From JAHDDW01 sp964648795 (lineage in GTDB: Bacteria > Actinomycetota > Acidimicrobiia > Acidimicrobiales > SZUA-35), in NCBI GenBank assembly GCA_964648795.1, contig CAZYMB010000015.1, forward strand, positions 1-38,062: DNA of 38,062 nt, read 5' to 3'. Below are positions 7,541-15,371 of the stretch, piece after piece. The position numbers were made by a program, and so were the translations under genes. The first letter of the stretch is position 1; each line of letters opens with the position of its first letter. Under the pieces are notes generated by a model. It had not been told where the DNA came from and did no database searches. It saw nothing but the letters and a program-made list of their open reading frames with translations.

Positions 7541-10500
7541 GTGGTTGCGCAAGAGACATATCTAGCAGACGAAGCTATTGAACTAGCTTCGAAGTGGCTT
7601 GCTGCCGCTGGCGCCGATACCACCGATGACGAGGCAGAAAAGATTGACCTTCTAGCGAAGCTAATTAATGACCCAGACGGCATCTCGTTTGCAATGAACT
7701 TTATCGACCTAGTTGCTCGTCCTGAGAATACTGATGTTGCGGCCAAACAGTTATCGATTCTGGCAGCCGATGGTGCCCCGGGGTTTCTGTCGCCAATTGA
7801 CAGGATCATGTTTGCGACTGGAGCACGCGTATCGCAGAAACTATCGGGAGTAGTCATTCCGACAGCCGTAAAACGAATGAAGTCAATTGTGGGCGACCTA
7901 ATGCTTGATTCGCGTGTTTCCAAACTTGCACGAGACTTGGAGCGGCTCCCATCGTTTAGAAAGAACTTAAACTTACTTGGTGAAGCTGTCCTAGGAGAAA
8001 AAGAAGCAGAACGTAGGTTTGATCAGGTACTCAGAATGATCAAACTTCCAGAAGTCGACTATGTTTCTGTCAAGATCTCATCGGTAGCATCAAAACTCAA
8101 CTACTGGGACGAAGAAGGTAGCTTCACAAGGATTCGTGACCGCCTATCTAAGTTGTGCAGAGCATCTCTGTTGTCTAGCCCGAAGACGTTCATCAACCTA
8201 GATATGGAGGAGTATCACGACCTTCGCCTCACGATAAGAGCGTTCAAAGATGTTCTAGATCAAGATGAGTTTGCCGGGCTTGATGCCGGAATCGTACTAC
8301 AGACATACTTGCCAGATTCCTACGAGGCCCTGGTCGACTTAACACGCTGGGCAAATGACAGGTTCGACAAAAGCGGCGGACAAATAAAGATCCGGCTAGT
8401 AAAAGGCGCAAACCTTGCCATGGAGAAGGTGGAAGCCGAAGTTCACGGTTGGCCTCAGGCACCCTATGAAACGAAAGAGCAAGTAGATGCCAACTACAAA
8501 AAATGTGTCGACTGGGTTTTGACTGCCGAACGCTGTGAAGGTGTCCGGATTGGCATAGCCAGCCACAATCTCTTTGATGTGGCTTGGGCTTTATTAGTGG
8601 CTAAAGATCGTCGGGTAGCTGAACGAGTTGAATTTGAGATGTTGCAAGGAATGGCGCCAGCTCAATCACGAGCTGTCAAGAAGGACTCTGAGTCAGGGCT
8701 ACTTGTTTACACTCCTGTGGTTGATCCCAAAGACTTTGACGTAGCGATCGGCTATTTGTTCAGGCGCTTAGAAGAGAATTCCACGCCCGGTAACTTTATG
8801 CGGTCGCTGCTAACGATAAAACCCGGTAGCCCAGAGTTCGCAGAAGAGTCGCAGCGTTTCCGGGATGCTGTAGCAGGTCGTTTGACAGTATCGAACACAC
8901 AACCTCGCTTTGCTCAAATTAGGCCCGCTAAGGCTGCGGCCATTGGAGCTGCAACACAGTTCATAAACGAGCCAGACTCTGACCCGTCAGTGCCCGCCAA
9001 CCTCGAGTGGGCAAAACGAGTCGCCGAGACAGCGACAAGACAGATTGAGTCAATTTCATGGGTAACTGAAAGCTCCGATATAGATACTGAGCTCTCAGAG
9101 ATTGACGTTGCGGCAGCTAGCTGGAGAGATCTGGCGGTTGAAGAAAGAGTCTTGCGGATTAACTCCGTGGCCAACGAGCTAGCGGCTCGCCGTGGAGACC
9201 TTATTGGTGCAATGATGGCCGAGACTAACAAAGTCTTTGCACAAGCTGACTCAGAGGTCTCTGAAGCCATAGACTTTGCGACCTATTACGCTCGACGAGC
9301 CAAACTTCTATTTTCCCGCAGTGCAGAGGGGCCGACCGAGTTTGTTCCGTTCGGGTTCGTAACGGTGGCACCACCATGGAACTTTCCGGTAGCTATTCCC
9401 GCTGGCGGCGTTCTAGCTGCACTTGCATCTGGCAATGGGGTTCTATTCAAGCCGGCACCACAATCAGTTAACTGCGCAAGAATAATGGCGGAATGTTGCT
9501 GGGCAGCAGGGATTGATCAGAAGGTGCTTCGCTTTCTGCCCATGGAAGACGGAGATGCGAGTAAACACTTAATTGAAAGTTCTCCAGCAGTCATACTGAC
9601 GGGAGCTAGCGAGACAGCCCAAATGTTCCAGAAGTGGAACCCACAGATGAAACTATTCGCCGAAACCAGCGGCAAGAATGCAATTGTCGTGACTCCAGCG
9701 GCCGACGTGGACCAGGCTGTAGAAGCTATTGCTTATTCGGCCTTTGGGCACTCAGGCCAGAAATGTTCGGCTGCGTCGATTGTTATTAGCGTAGATGGAG
9801 CTTGTGAATCAGAGAGGTTTGTGAATCAGCTAACCGATGCTGTGCAAGGATATGCAATCGGAGACTCGACAGATCTTGGCTCGGATCTGTCTCAGGTAGT
9901 GTTGCCAGTCGTCGGCAACCTACAGCGAGCTCTCACAAGCCTTGACTCGGGCGAACGTTGGCTTGTCAAACCTGAGATGATTGATGGCGACCCTAAGCTT
10001 TGGTCACCGGGAGTCAAGGTTGGGGTGCGTCCAGGTTCGTGGTTTACGCAGACTGAATGTTTTGGGCCCGTTCTGGGAATCGTCAAGGCTAAAGACCTTG
10101 ATGAAGCTATTCGAATCCAAAATTCGACAGACTATGGACTGACCGGTGGCATCTTCTCACTTAACCATAATGAGGTACGAACGTGGATGAGCAAGGTCGA
10201 AGTAGGTAACGCTTACGTTAACCGAGGAACAACCGGCGCTATTGTTCAGCGCCAGCCATTTGGAGGTTGGAAGAAATCCAATGTTGGTCCTGGGGCAAAA
10301 GCCGGCGGACCCAACTACCTCGATCAACTAGGGGTATGGAAAGACAAGCAAGGTTCAAGAGAATCTGACTGGTTAGAGAGAGCAAAGGCCAGTGACAAGC
10401 AAGCTTGGGAGTCAGAGTATTCAAAGAGCCATGACCCAACGGGCTTTACTTCCGAGTTGAATATCTTCCGATATGCGAGAAAGAGTCTTGTAGCTATTTG

Positions 10501-10837
10501 TGCTGGTGAAGGTACTTCAGCAATCGAGCTCGAAAGGGTGCGCCATGCGGCACGAGTCTGTGGGACAGAGGTAGAAGTAATCTTAGGAGCTGCTGGTTCT
10601 GATTTGATTAGCAAGTTGGAGGCCCTTAGTGGCCGCTCACCAGAGCTTGAGAGTGTCCTCGTGTTGGAGGAACCAGATGAGCAGCTCGTTCTGTGGGCTT
10701 CATCAAATGGCGTTTATCTAGATTCTCGTCCTGTTACAGTCGAAGGCCGCTTGGAGCTTAGAAGATTCCTGAAAGAACAAGCCGTAAGCGTTACCAACCA
10801 CAGATTTGGTAACTTCACGAACCAGATCGAGTTATAA
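7541..10837 (+). CDS. putA: Bifunctional proline dehydrogenase / pyrroline-5-carboxylate dehydrogenase
   Basis: Oxidises proline to glutamate in two steps on one 1098-residue chain. The first half (to about 460) is the FAD-dependent proline dehydrogenase barrel, with VSVKISS, INLDMEEY, LQTYLPD, IRLVKGA and GIASHNLFDV. The second (about 490-960) is an aldehyde dehydrogenase, with APPWNFPVAIPAGG, the catalytic E708 in ETSGKN, the nucleophile C742 in GQKCSA, and ECFGPVLG. A further 140 residues after GPNYLDQLG form a C-terminal domain of unknown role. There is no N-terminal ribbon-helix-helix, so it should not self-repress as enterobacterial PutA does. GTG 7541 is the only usable start and has only weak GAGG or GAAGG sites well upstream. 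It ends five bases from a convergent gene. Confidence 0.95.
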   Translation: MVAQETYLADEAIELASKWLAAAGADTTDDEAEKIDLLAKLINDPDGISFAMNFIDLVARPENTDVAAKQLSILAADGAPGFLSPIDRIMFATGARVSQKLSGVVIPTAVKRMKSIVGDLMLDSRVSKLARDLERLPSFRKNLNLLGEAVLGEKEAERRFDQVLRMIKLPEVDYVSVKISSVASKLNYWDEEGSFTRIRDRLSKLCRASLLSSPKTFINLDMEEYHDLRLTIRAFKDVLDQDEFAGLDAGIVLQTYLPDSYEALVDLTRWANDRFDKSGGQIKIRLVKGANLAMEKVEAEVHGWPQAPYETKEQVDANYKKCVDWVLTAERCEGVRIGIASHNLFDVAWALLVAKDRRVAERVEFEMLQGMAPAQSRAVKKDSESGLLVYTPVVDPKDFDVAIGYLFRRLEENSTPGNFMRSLLTIKPGSPEFAEESQRFRDAVAGRLTVSNTQPRFAQIRPAKAAAIGAATQFINEPDSDPSVPANLEWAKRVAETATRQIESISWVTESSDIDTELSEIDVAAASWRDLAVEERVLRINSVANELAARRGDLIGAMMAETNKVFAQADSEVSEAIDFATYYARRAKLLFSRSAEGPTEFVPFGFVTVAPPWNFPVAIPAGGVLAALASGNGVLFKPAPQSVNCARIMAECCWAAGIDQKVLRFLPMEDGDASKHLIESSPAVILTGASETAQMFQKWNPQMKLFAETSGKNAIVVTPAADVDQAVEAIAYSAFGHSGQKCSAASIVISVDGACESERFVNQLTDAVQGYAIGDSTDLGSDLSQVVLPVVGNLQRALTSLDSGERWLVKPEMIDGDPKLWSPGVKVGVRPGSWFTQTECFGPVLGIVKAKDLDEAIRIQNSTDYGLTGGIFSLNHNEVRTWMSKVEVGNAYVNRGTTGAIVQRQPFGGWKKSNVGPGAKAGGPNYLDQLGVWKDKQGSRESDWLERAKASDKQAWESEYSKSHDPTGFTSELNIFRYARKSLVAICAGEGTSAIELERVRHAARVCGTEVEVILGAAGSDLISKLEALSGRSPELESVLVLEEPDEQLVLWASSNGVYLDSRPVTVEGRLELRRFLKEQAVSVTNHRFGNFTNQIEL

Positions 10838-10842
10838 GTCAC

Positions 10843-11235
10843 CTAGCTCCAGGCTCTATTAGGTGTAACTGTCACCGAGAAAGACCGGTAGTGGTCGCCA
10901 TTCACTTGGATTAGATCTAACAGGGTTGTTTCAGCCTGATCGCATATACGAGTTGTTAGTTCGAAGAGGCCCAAGTCAGCGTCCGTCAGTTGGTCGGGAT
11001 CGTGATGGATAATGTCGACAATAACGCAATGTGTTTCCATTGGGTTGTGTTCATCAAGCCATTCGTGGACATCACAAATATTGTGATGTGGTTGGTCGAA
11101 AATAACATAGCCGACAACAGTGCCTGAATCGTTTAGAAAAACGAGGACTAACCCGTAGCTGAAATCTATTTGCAACTCCATCGCAAGACCGACTGCATCG
11201 TTGAGGTCACGGACCTGTGTTTCTAAGTATCGCAT
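10843..11235 (-). CDS. Small protein with a degenerate JAB/RadC-like pattern
   Basis: The reading frame extends to TTG 11280 (145 residues). I prefer the ATG at 11235 because TGGAG lies five bases before it; that gives 130 residues. No family is certain. The C-terminal half reads DIIHHDPDQLTDADL, then LTTRI, LLDLIQVNGDHYRSFSV. This follows the order of the RadC/JAB C-terminus (HNHPSG..S..D, LTRRL, LLDHLIVGDGRYYSF), with HxHP changed to HHDP and three residues lost. The strand LVLVFLNDSGTVVGYVIF would match the first strand of the JAB fold. The zinc site is altered, so a catalytic deubiquitinase-like activity is doubtful. The gene is divergent from the Flp pilin and convergent with putA. Confidence 0.7.
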   Translation of the reverse strand: MRYLETQVRDLNDAVGLAMELQIDFSYGLVLVFLNDSGTVVGYVIFDQPHHNICDVHEWLDEHNPMETHCVIVDIIHHDPDQLTDADLGLFELTTRICDQAETTLLDLIQVNGDHYRSFSVTVTPNRAWS

Positions 11236-11390
11236 AGCTGCTCCAGCTTCAGGAGAGTCAGCTAAGTGCTGCGAATACAAAAAGGTTACAACATACCTAA
11301 GACAATAATACTTTCGACCTATATAGAAAATGGCCCCTCATGTCGTAGTCCAATTAAGCCTCAATTCGGGGTCCAAAGTAACAAAAAATT

Positions 11391-11395
11391 AGGAG
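11391..11395 (+). promoter_or_regulatory. Ribosome binding site that sets the Flp pilin start
   Basis: AGGAG lies eight bases before ATG 11404. It decides against the much earlier in-frame ATG at 11266, whose extra 46 residues look like translated leader. Confidence 0.8.
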
Positions 11396-11403
11396 AAATT
11401 ATT

Positions 11404-11586
11404 ATGTTGATCGATTACATCAAGGCTCACATGAGCGAAGAACGCGGTGCATCACTAGTAGAGTACGCTCTATTGGTAGCGCTTATCGCTGTAGTATGTA
11501 TCGTTGCTGTAACCACTCTTGGTGGTCAAGTGAATAACTCGTTTGACACAATCACCACGCAGCTGGCTTCAACAACTACTGCATAA
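11404..11586 (+). CDS. Flp-family type IVb pilin
   Basis: This 60-residue prepilin starts MLIDYIKAHMSEERG. A type IV prepilin peptidase would cut at G15/A16, giving a mature protein that begins ASLVEYALL with the essential Glu at position 5 and the Flp Glu-Tyr pair. A single hydrophobic helix (about 18-42) follows, then a short polar tail rich in Thr. Such pilins assemble through the Tad machinery for adhesion. No tad, rcp, cpaA or cpaF gene lies in the window, so the pilin is an orphan here. Its own ribosome site and strong terminator suggest a short, highly expressed monocistronic mRNA. Confidence 0.92.
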   Translation: MLIDYIKAHMSEERGASLVEYALLVALIAVVCIVAVTTLGGQVNNSFDTITTQLASTTTA

Positions 11587-11594
11587 GATTGTTT

Positions 11595-11625
11595 AAAGGG
11601 TGGGGCCTTCGGGTCCCACCCTTTT
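11595..11625 (+). terminator. Intrinsic terminator with UUCG loop after the Flp pilin
   Basis: A 13-bp stem, AAAGGGTGGGGCC with GGTCCCACCCTTT (one G-T wobble), closes on a TTCG tetraloop at 11608-11611. Four Ts follow. It begins nine bases after the pilin stop. The stem read from the other strand could also stop the convergent YibE/F transcript. Confidence 0.88.
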
Positions 11626-11651
11626 GCGTTTTAGCGCACCTCGGATGGTTC

Positions 11652-13112
11652 TCATCGGGATTTGGTTCCTACAAGAATTGCAGCCAGTGCAGTGGTCACT
11701 GGGACTGCTGCAACAAGGCCGATAGAGCCAGACAAAGTTCGTATAACTTCCACAGCAATTTCTTCAGTGTTTGCAATATTAATTTGCTCCTCAAAGAACC
11801 TGTACAAGTTGCTGAGCGGGCCCAAGTCTTGGCTGAGCGTCTCGGAAGGGCGATTCAGGTTGTCCTCGTTAAGGCGAGCAGAGGACAGCAAAATAATTGG
11901 AAGCGAAGCACCAGCATAAGCAAGTAGCAGCGTGTTCACAGTCGAAGCAATATGTTCTCGGCCGATCTTGATCCCCGAGGTAAACAGCTGCCTAATTGTC
12001 ATTGACGGGTTCTGTTCGTGAAGCTCGGAGATAGTGGCAACCTGGGTGATGGTAATATCATCGAGCGCCCCAAGCGCACCAAGTACGGCACCAGCTAACA
12101 GGATCGACGATAGATCTATCCCGGGCAAGAGCTGGCCTAGAGCGACACCAGCTTCGTTGCCAAACCCTGTGAAGCCGGCCCAATTGAAGAACACTTCAGA
12201 CACGCCAAGCGTTATTAGCAGCGCCATCATGGTTCCAGCTAGTGCCACAGTTGTGGTGGGGGTAAACCCATGTGTGAAGTACAGGCTGGTAAATGCAATA
12301 AGACTGGCTCCGACTATCGCCACTAGTAGAGGGCTATTACCATTGAGGATCGAAGGGCCAATAAATCCGATAATTATGACCACAGTCGATGCCATTGCCA
12401 AAATAGCTAGTCCGCCACGAGCTCTAGCCATAGCTAAAACAACGATAATAAAAAAGGCCATGAGAGCAATAATTGGTATTCGACGTTCTACATCGACAAA
12501 GAAATAGAAGTCTTGATCAGGAACGAACCCGACAACGATTGAATCACCTTCGTTTACTTGAGGAATACCGACCTGGGCTAAGTTAAATTCGTTTAGAACC
12601 AGTTGAAGACCAGCTTGTGAGCCACCATTCGGGGTGATGATCACTGTTCGGCAATCTTGTGGATCCGCTGGGGTGGAGTAGCTGCAAATTTCGTCAGTGA
12701 CGGTGTTGACTTCGGCACTGTGTAATTCGAAGCTAAGGCCGATAGTTCTAGCTTCATCCAAAATCTCGGCCCTGTTTTCACCGTCAGGCCACAGGGTCAC
12801 AACTCCAATGACTGTGAGTACAGCTATCAGACCAAGGAAACCGACGATCCATTTTAGAACAGGATGAGTTGCCAGAATATCCCAATCGCCGATTGCGTCA
12901 TGGCTGTGAGAGTGTGAATGGGTTATGACTGGAGTTGATGACGTGGACTCTATGGGCGTTGTTGAGTTTGATGCGTCGCTATCTACGTCTTCAGTTGAAC
13001 CGGAATTACTAACGAGCTCTTCTGGTTCATTGTTTTGCGAATCGGTCTCAGACATAAGTGTGGCTGTGGACAATACTATTAGATAAATCGGATACACATC
13101 TTGAAGCGTCAC
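11652..13112 (-). CDS. YibE/F-family membrane protein
   Basis: A polytopic membrane protein of the YibE/F family (function unknown; suggested transporter). After a Ser/Asp-rich N-terminal region there is a His-rich HSHSHSHD stretch and a first membrane segment (VLKWIVGFLGLIAVLTVIGV). An extracytoplasmic domain follows, then six or seven more membrane segments from IPIIALMAFFIIVVLAMAR onward, including the family motif LGALDDITITQVATISEL. Two starts are possible. GTG 13112 lies five bases after TAGGTT, the leaderless pattern, and gives 486 residues. ATG 13055 gives 467 and begins MSETDSQ. I keep 13112, with real doubt. It is divergent from gdhA and shares its promoter region. Confidence 0.85.
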   Translation of the reverse strand: MTLQDVYPIYLIVLSTATLMSETDSQNNEPEELVSNSGSTEDVDSDASNSTTPIESTSSTPVITHSHSHSHDAIGDWDILATHPVLKWIVGFLGLIAVLTVIGVVTLWPDGENRAEILDEARTIGLSFELHSAEVNTVTDEICSYSTPADPQDCRTVIITPNGGSQAGLQLVLNEFNLAQVGIPQVNEGDSIVVGFVPDQDFYFFVDVERRIPIIALMAFFIIVVLAMARARGGLAILAMASTVVIIIGFIGPSILNGNSPLLVAIVGASLIAFTSLYFTHGFTPTTTVALAGTMMALLITLGVSEVFFNWAGFTGFGNEAGVALGQLLPGIDLSSILLAGAVLGALGALDDITITQVATISELHEQNPSMTIRQLFTSGIKIGREHIASTVNTLLLAYAGASLPIILLSSARLNEDNLNRPSETLSQDLGPLSNLYRFFEEQINIANTEEIAVEVIRTLSGSIGLVAAVPVTTALAAILVGTKSR

Positions 13113-13117
13113 ATTTC

Positions 13118-13127
13118 AACCTAGACT
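13118..13127. promoter_or_regulatory. Overlapping divergent -10 elements for yibE/F and gdhA
   Basis: On the minus strand TAGGTT (13123-13118) lies five bases before GTG 13112. On the plus strand TAGACT (13122-13127) lies five bases before an ATG at 13133. The two hexamers share the bases TA at 13122-13123, so only one polymerase could open this DNA at a time. Confidence 0.55.
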
Positions 13128-13132
13128 CTGTC

Positions 13133-13147
13133 ATGTTCGAAAGGTAA
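13133..13147 (+). CDS. Four-codon leaderless mini-ORF (MFER) before gdhA
   Basis: ATG TTC GAA AGG TAA begins five bases after the -10 box TAGACT, so the mRNA may start on this AUG. The stop is three bases before the gdhA ATG, in the same frame, and the AAAGG ribosome site of gdhA lies inside it. Initiation here would compete with or couple to gdhA translation. The mini-ORF is real in sequence; its translation is inferred. Confidence 0.35.
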   Translation: MFER

Positions 13148-13150
13148 ATC

Positions 13151-14485
13151 ATGTCGAAAGCAATAGAGACCTTTATGGCCAAGGTCATAGAAAAGAACCC
13201 AAATGAGCCTGAATTTCACCAAGCCGTGGAGGAAGTCTTAGAGTCTGTTCTTCCCTTTGTGGCTGAGAACCCAACCTATGGTGAGAACGGGATTTTAGAG
13301 AGAATGGTTGAGCCAGACAGAATTGTCTCTTTCCGGGTCGCCTGGGTCGATGACAAAGGCGAAACCCATGTGAACAAGGGGTGGCGAGTCCAGTTCAACA
13401 ATGCTGTAGGCCCATATAAGGGGGGACTACGTTTCCATCCGACTGTTAACCAAGGAATCTTAAAGTTTTTGGCATTCGAACAGTGCTTCAAAAACTCGTT
13501 GACGACTTTACCGATGGGTGGAGGTAAAGGTGGGTCCGACTTTGACCCCAAAGGTAAATCGGATGCAGAGGTAATGCGTTTTTCTATCTCGTTTATGAAC
13601 GAGCTCGCTCGTCATATTGGGGAAGACACAGATGTGCCGGCCGGCGATATCGGGGTAGGAGCGCGTGAGATTGGCTACCTATTTGGGCACTACAAGAAGC
13701 TAACTAACAGATACGTAGGTGTTATTACAGGTAAAGGGCCGTCATTTGGTGGTTCTTTGATTAGGCCAGAAGCAACAGGTTATGGAGCCGTCTACTTTAT
13801 GCGCTCAATGTTGCGTGAGGCAGGCGAAAGTATGGAAGGCAAAACGGCTGTTGTCTCCGGGTCTGGCAACGTCGCATTGTTTGCCATAGCCAAGCTAAAT
13901 GAGTTTGGGGTTAAGGTACTCTCAGCTTCTGATTCTTCGGGCTCTATTCACGATAAAGATGGCATTGATTCAGAGAAGCTGGAATGGCTTAAGGAACTTA
14001 AGTTTGAAAGACGAGGGCGCATTAAAGAGTACGCTGAGCACTTTGGTTGTGAATATGTTGAAGGTAGACCATGGTCTATTAAGGCAGATTTGGCATTTCC
14101 TTGCGCAACTCAAAACGAGCTAGAGGAAGCGGATGCGCAAGCTCTGGTTGCCAATGGCCTAATTGCACTGGCTGAGGGGGCCAACATGCCGACAACTGCC
14201 GATGCAATAGAAGTGCTTACGAGTGCTGACGTGCTCTTCGGTCCCGGTAAAGCTGCAAACGCAGGTGGCGTAGCAGTTTCAGGTTTGGAGCAAACTCAAA
14301 ATGCACAAAGAATTTCTTGGACGGCTGAAGAAGTCGATGCTCGACTACGTGAGATTATGAGCAATATTCATGCCTCGTGTGTTCGATTTGGCTCCGATGG
14401 TAAGAAAGTTGACTACGTAAAAGGCGCTAATGTAGCCGGTTTTAAGAAGCTCGCCGAAGCAATGTCTGCCCAAGGCATCTACTAA
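13151..14485 (+). CDS. gdhA: NADP-type glutamate dehydrogenase
   Basis: Interconverts glutamate with 2-oxoglutarate and ammonia. The 444-residue length and sequence match the hexameric NADP(H) small form. Substrate motifs are GPYKGGLRFHPTVN and LPMGGGKGGSDFDPKG with catalytic K126. DVPAGDIGVG and the nucleotide loop SGSGNVA follow, then GPGKAANAGGVAVSG near the C-terminus. The ATG at 13151 has AAAGG six bases upstream. NADP use is inferred from family, not from a tested residue. It stands alone between a divergent membrane gene and a glycosyltransferase with its own promoter. Together with putA it links proline, glutamate and 2-oxoglutarate. Confidence 0.97.
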   Translation: MSKAIETFMAKVIEKNPNEPEFHQAVEEVLESVLPFVAENPTYGENGILERMVEPDRIVSFRVAWVDDKGETHVNKGWRVQFNNAVGPYKGGLRFHPTVNQGILKFLAFEQCFKNSLTTLPMGGGKGGSDFDPKGKSDAEVMRFSISFMNELARHIGEDTDVPAGDIGVGAREIGYLFGHYKKLTNRYVGVITGKGPSFGGSLIRPEATGYGAVYFMRSMLREAGESMEGKTAVVSGSGNVALFAIAKLNEFGVKVLSASDSSGSIHDKDGIDSEKLEWLKELKFERRGRIKEYAEHFGCEYVEGRPWSIKADLAFPCATQNELEEADAQALVANGLIALAEGANMPTTADAIEVLTSADVLFGPGKAANAGGVAVSGLEQTQNAQRISWTAEEVDARLREIMSNIHASCVRFGSDGKKVDYVKGANVAGFKKLAEAMSAQGIY

Positions 14486-14563
14486 CCCTCAAAGCAATGC
14501 ATATAGGGGTATATAAGCCCAATTTAGGTGAAATTAGGGTGCGTCATTTGGCCTATGGGTCGT

Positions 14564-14569
14564 TATCAT
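14564..14569 (+). promoter_or_regulatory. -10 element TATCAT for a leaderless glycosyltransferase gene
   Basis: TATCAT lies seven bases before ATG 14577, with only TAAAAGT between and no ribosome site. No clear -35 box is visible. The 91-base gap after gdhA shows no terminator hairpin. Confidence 0.5.
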
Positions 14570-14576
14570 TAAAAGT

Positions 14577-15368
14577 ATGGATGGGCGGCAAATAGCAACC
14601 GAATTAGAGACCCAAGAGCTATTCGGCTTGAATTTCGTAGATTCAGATTCAGCTTCAGAAGTTGCCGATGTAGTCATCGACCTTGCCACCGACTCTTACT
14701 CAGCGACTGTAGTTACTCCAAATGTCGACATTATGGTATTGCTGCAAGATGAACCGGATGGCGAAGCAGCCGACGCAATTAGCTCAGCTGAAATTTGCAC
14801 TCCAGATGGTCAACCTATTGTTTGGGCCTCGAAGCTGGCCGGCAAGCCATTGACATCTCGTCTTGCAGGGTCAACAATATTTGCAGAACTATGGCCAGCT
14901 GTTAAAGAGGCCGAACTGCCTGTAACTATGATTGCTTCAAAGTCAGAAGTCAAAGACTTTTTCGAAGCAGACTATGACAAGGTAGAAGTAATCCAGCCAG
15001 GTGTGATTGATTTGGACGACGAAGTGGGCTTCGACGAGTTCTTGACTGAAACAATCAAGTTGGCTGTCTCAAACAACTCTCGAATCGTATTCTCTGGTAT
15101 CGGCTATCCGAAAGACCCTGTGATCGCTCAACGCTTGCGTAAAGCTTGGCCACGCTACTCATCAGAGCCAGCACCAATCGTAATGTGTTTGGGAGCTTCA
15201 TATGAGATGTATTCTGGACTTCAGTCTAGGGCTCCAGAGTGGATGCAGAACTCTGGTCTCGAGTGGCTACACAGGTTTGTTCAAGAACCCAAACGCCTGT
15301 TCGGCCGCTACTTTATTCGTGGGCCAAGATTCCTAAAGTCTGTGGCGTCAGAACTATTCAGCAAATAG
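14577..15368 (+). CDS. WecG/TagA/CpsF-family glycosyltransferase (GT26)
   Basis: Family members transfer N-acetylmannosamine or its uronic acid from UDP onto a lipid-linked sugar at the inner membrane, in wall teichoic acid, enterobacterial common antigen or capsule synthesis. The 263-residue protein shows the family pattern: TVVTPNVDIM, a putative catalytic Asp region (CTPDGQPIVWASKLAG), then LTSRLAGST, IASK, IVFSGIGYPKDP, and a C-terminal GLEWLHRFVQEPKRLFGRYF membrane-association segment rich in aromatic and basic residues. The donor and acceptor cannot be told. Usual partners such as an undecaprenyl-phosphate sugar transferase are not in the window. It ends three bases from the convergent amidase. 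Confidence 0.9.
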   Translation: MDGRQIATELETQELFGLNFVDSDSASEVADVVIDLATDSYSATVVTPNVDIMVLLQDEPDGEAADAISSAEICTPDGQPIVWASKLAGKPLTSRLAGSTIFAELWPAVKEAELPVTMIASKSEVKDFFEADYDKVEVIQPGVIDLDDEVGFDEFLTETIKLAVSNNSRIVFSGIGYPKDPVIAQRLRKAWPRYSSEPAPIVMCLGASYEMYSGLQSRAPEWMQNSGLEWLHRFVQEPKRLFGRYFIRGPRFLKSVASELFSK

Positions 15369-15371
15369 CTA

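Noticed and set aside
11266..11403. N-terminal extension of the Flp pilin from an upstream ATG
   Set aside because: AGGAG before ATG 11404 and the prepilin cleavage site at residue 15 of the short form fix the start; the extension has no prepilin character.
11652..11927. Plus-strand ORFs opposite the YibE/F gene
   Set aside because: They lie antisense to membrane segments and have no protein-like composition; shadows.
14486..14576. Possible small RNA or terminator between gdhA and the glycosyltransferase
   Set aside because: Only short A/T-rich partial repeats and no stable hairpin with a T-tract.
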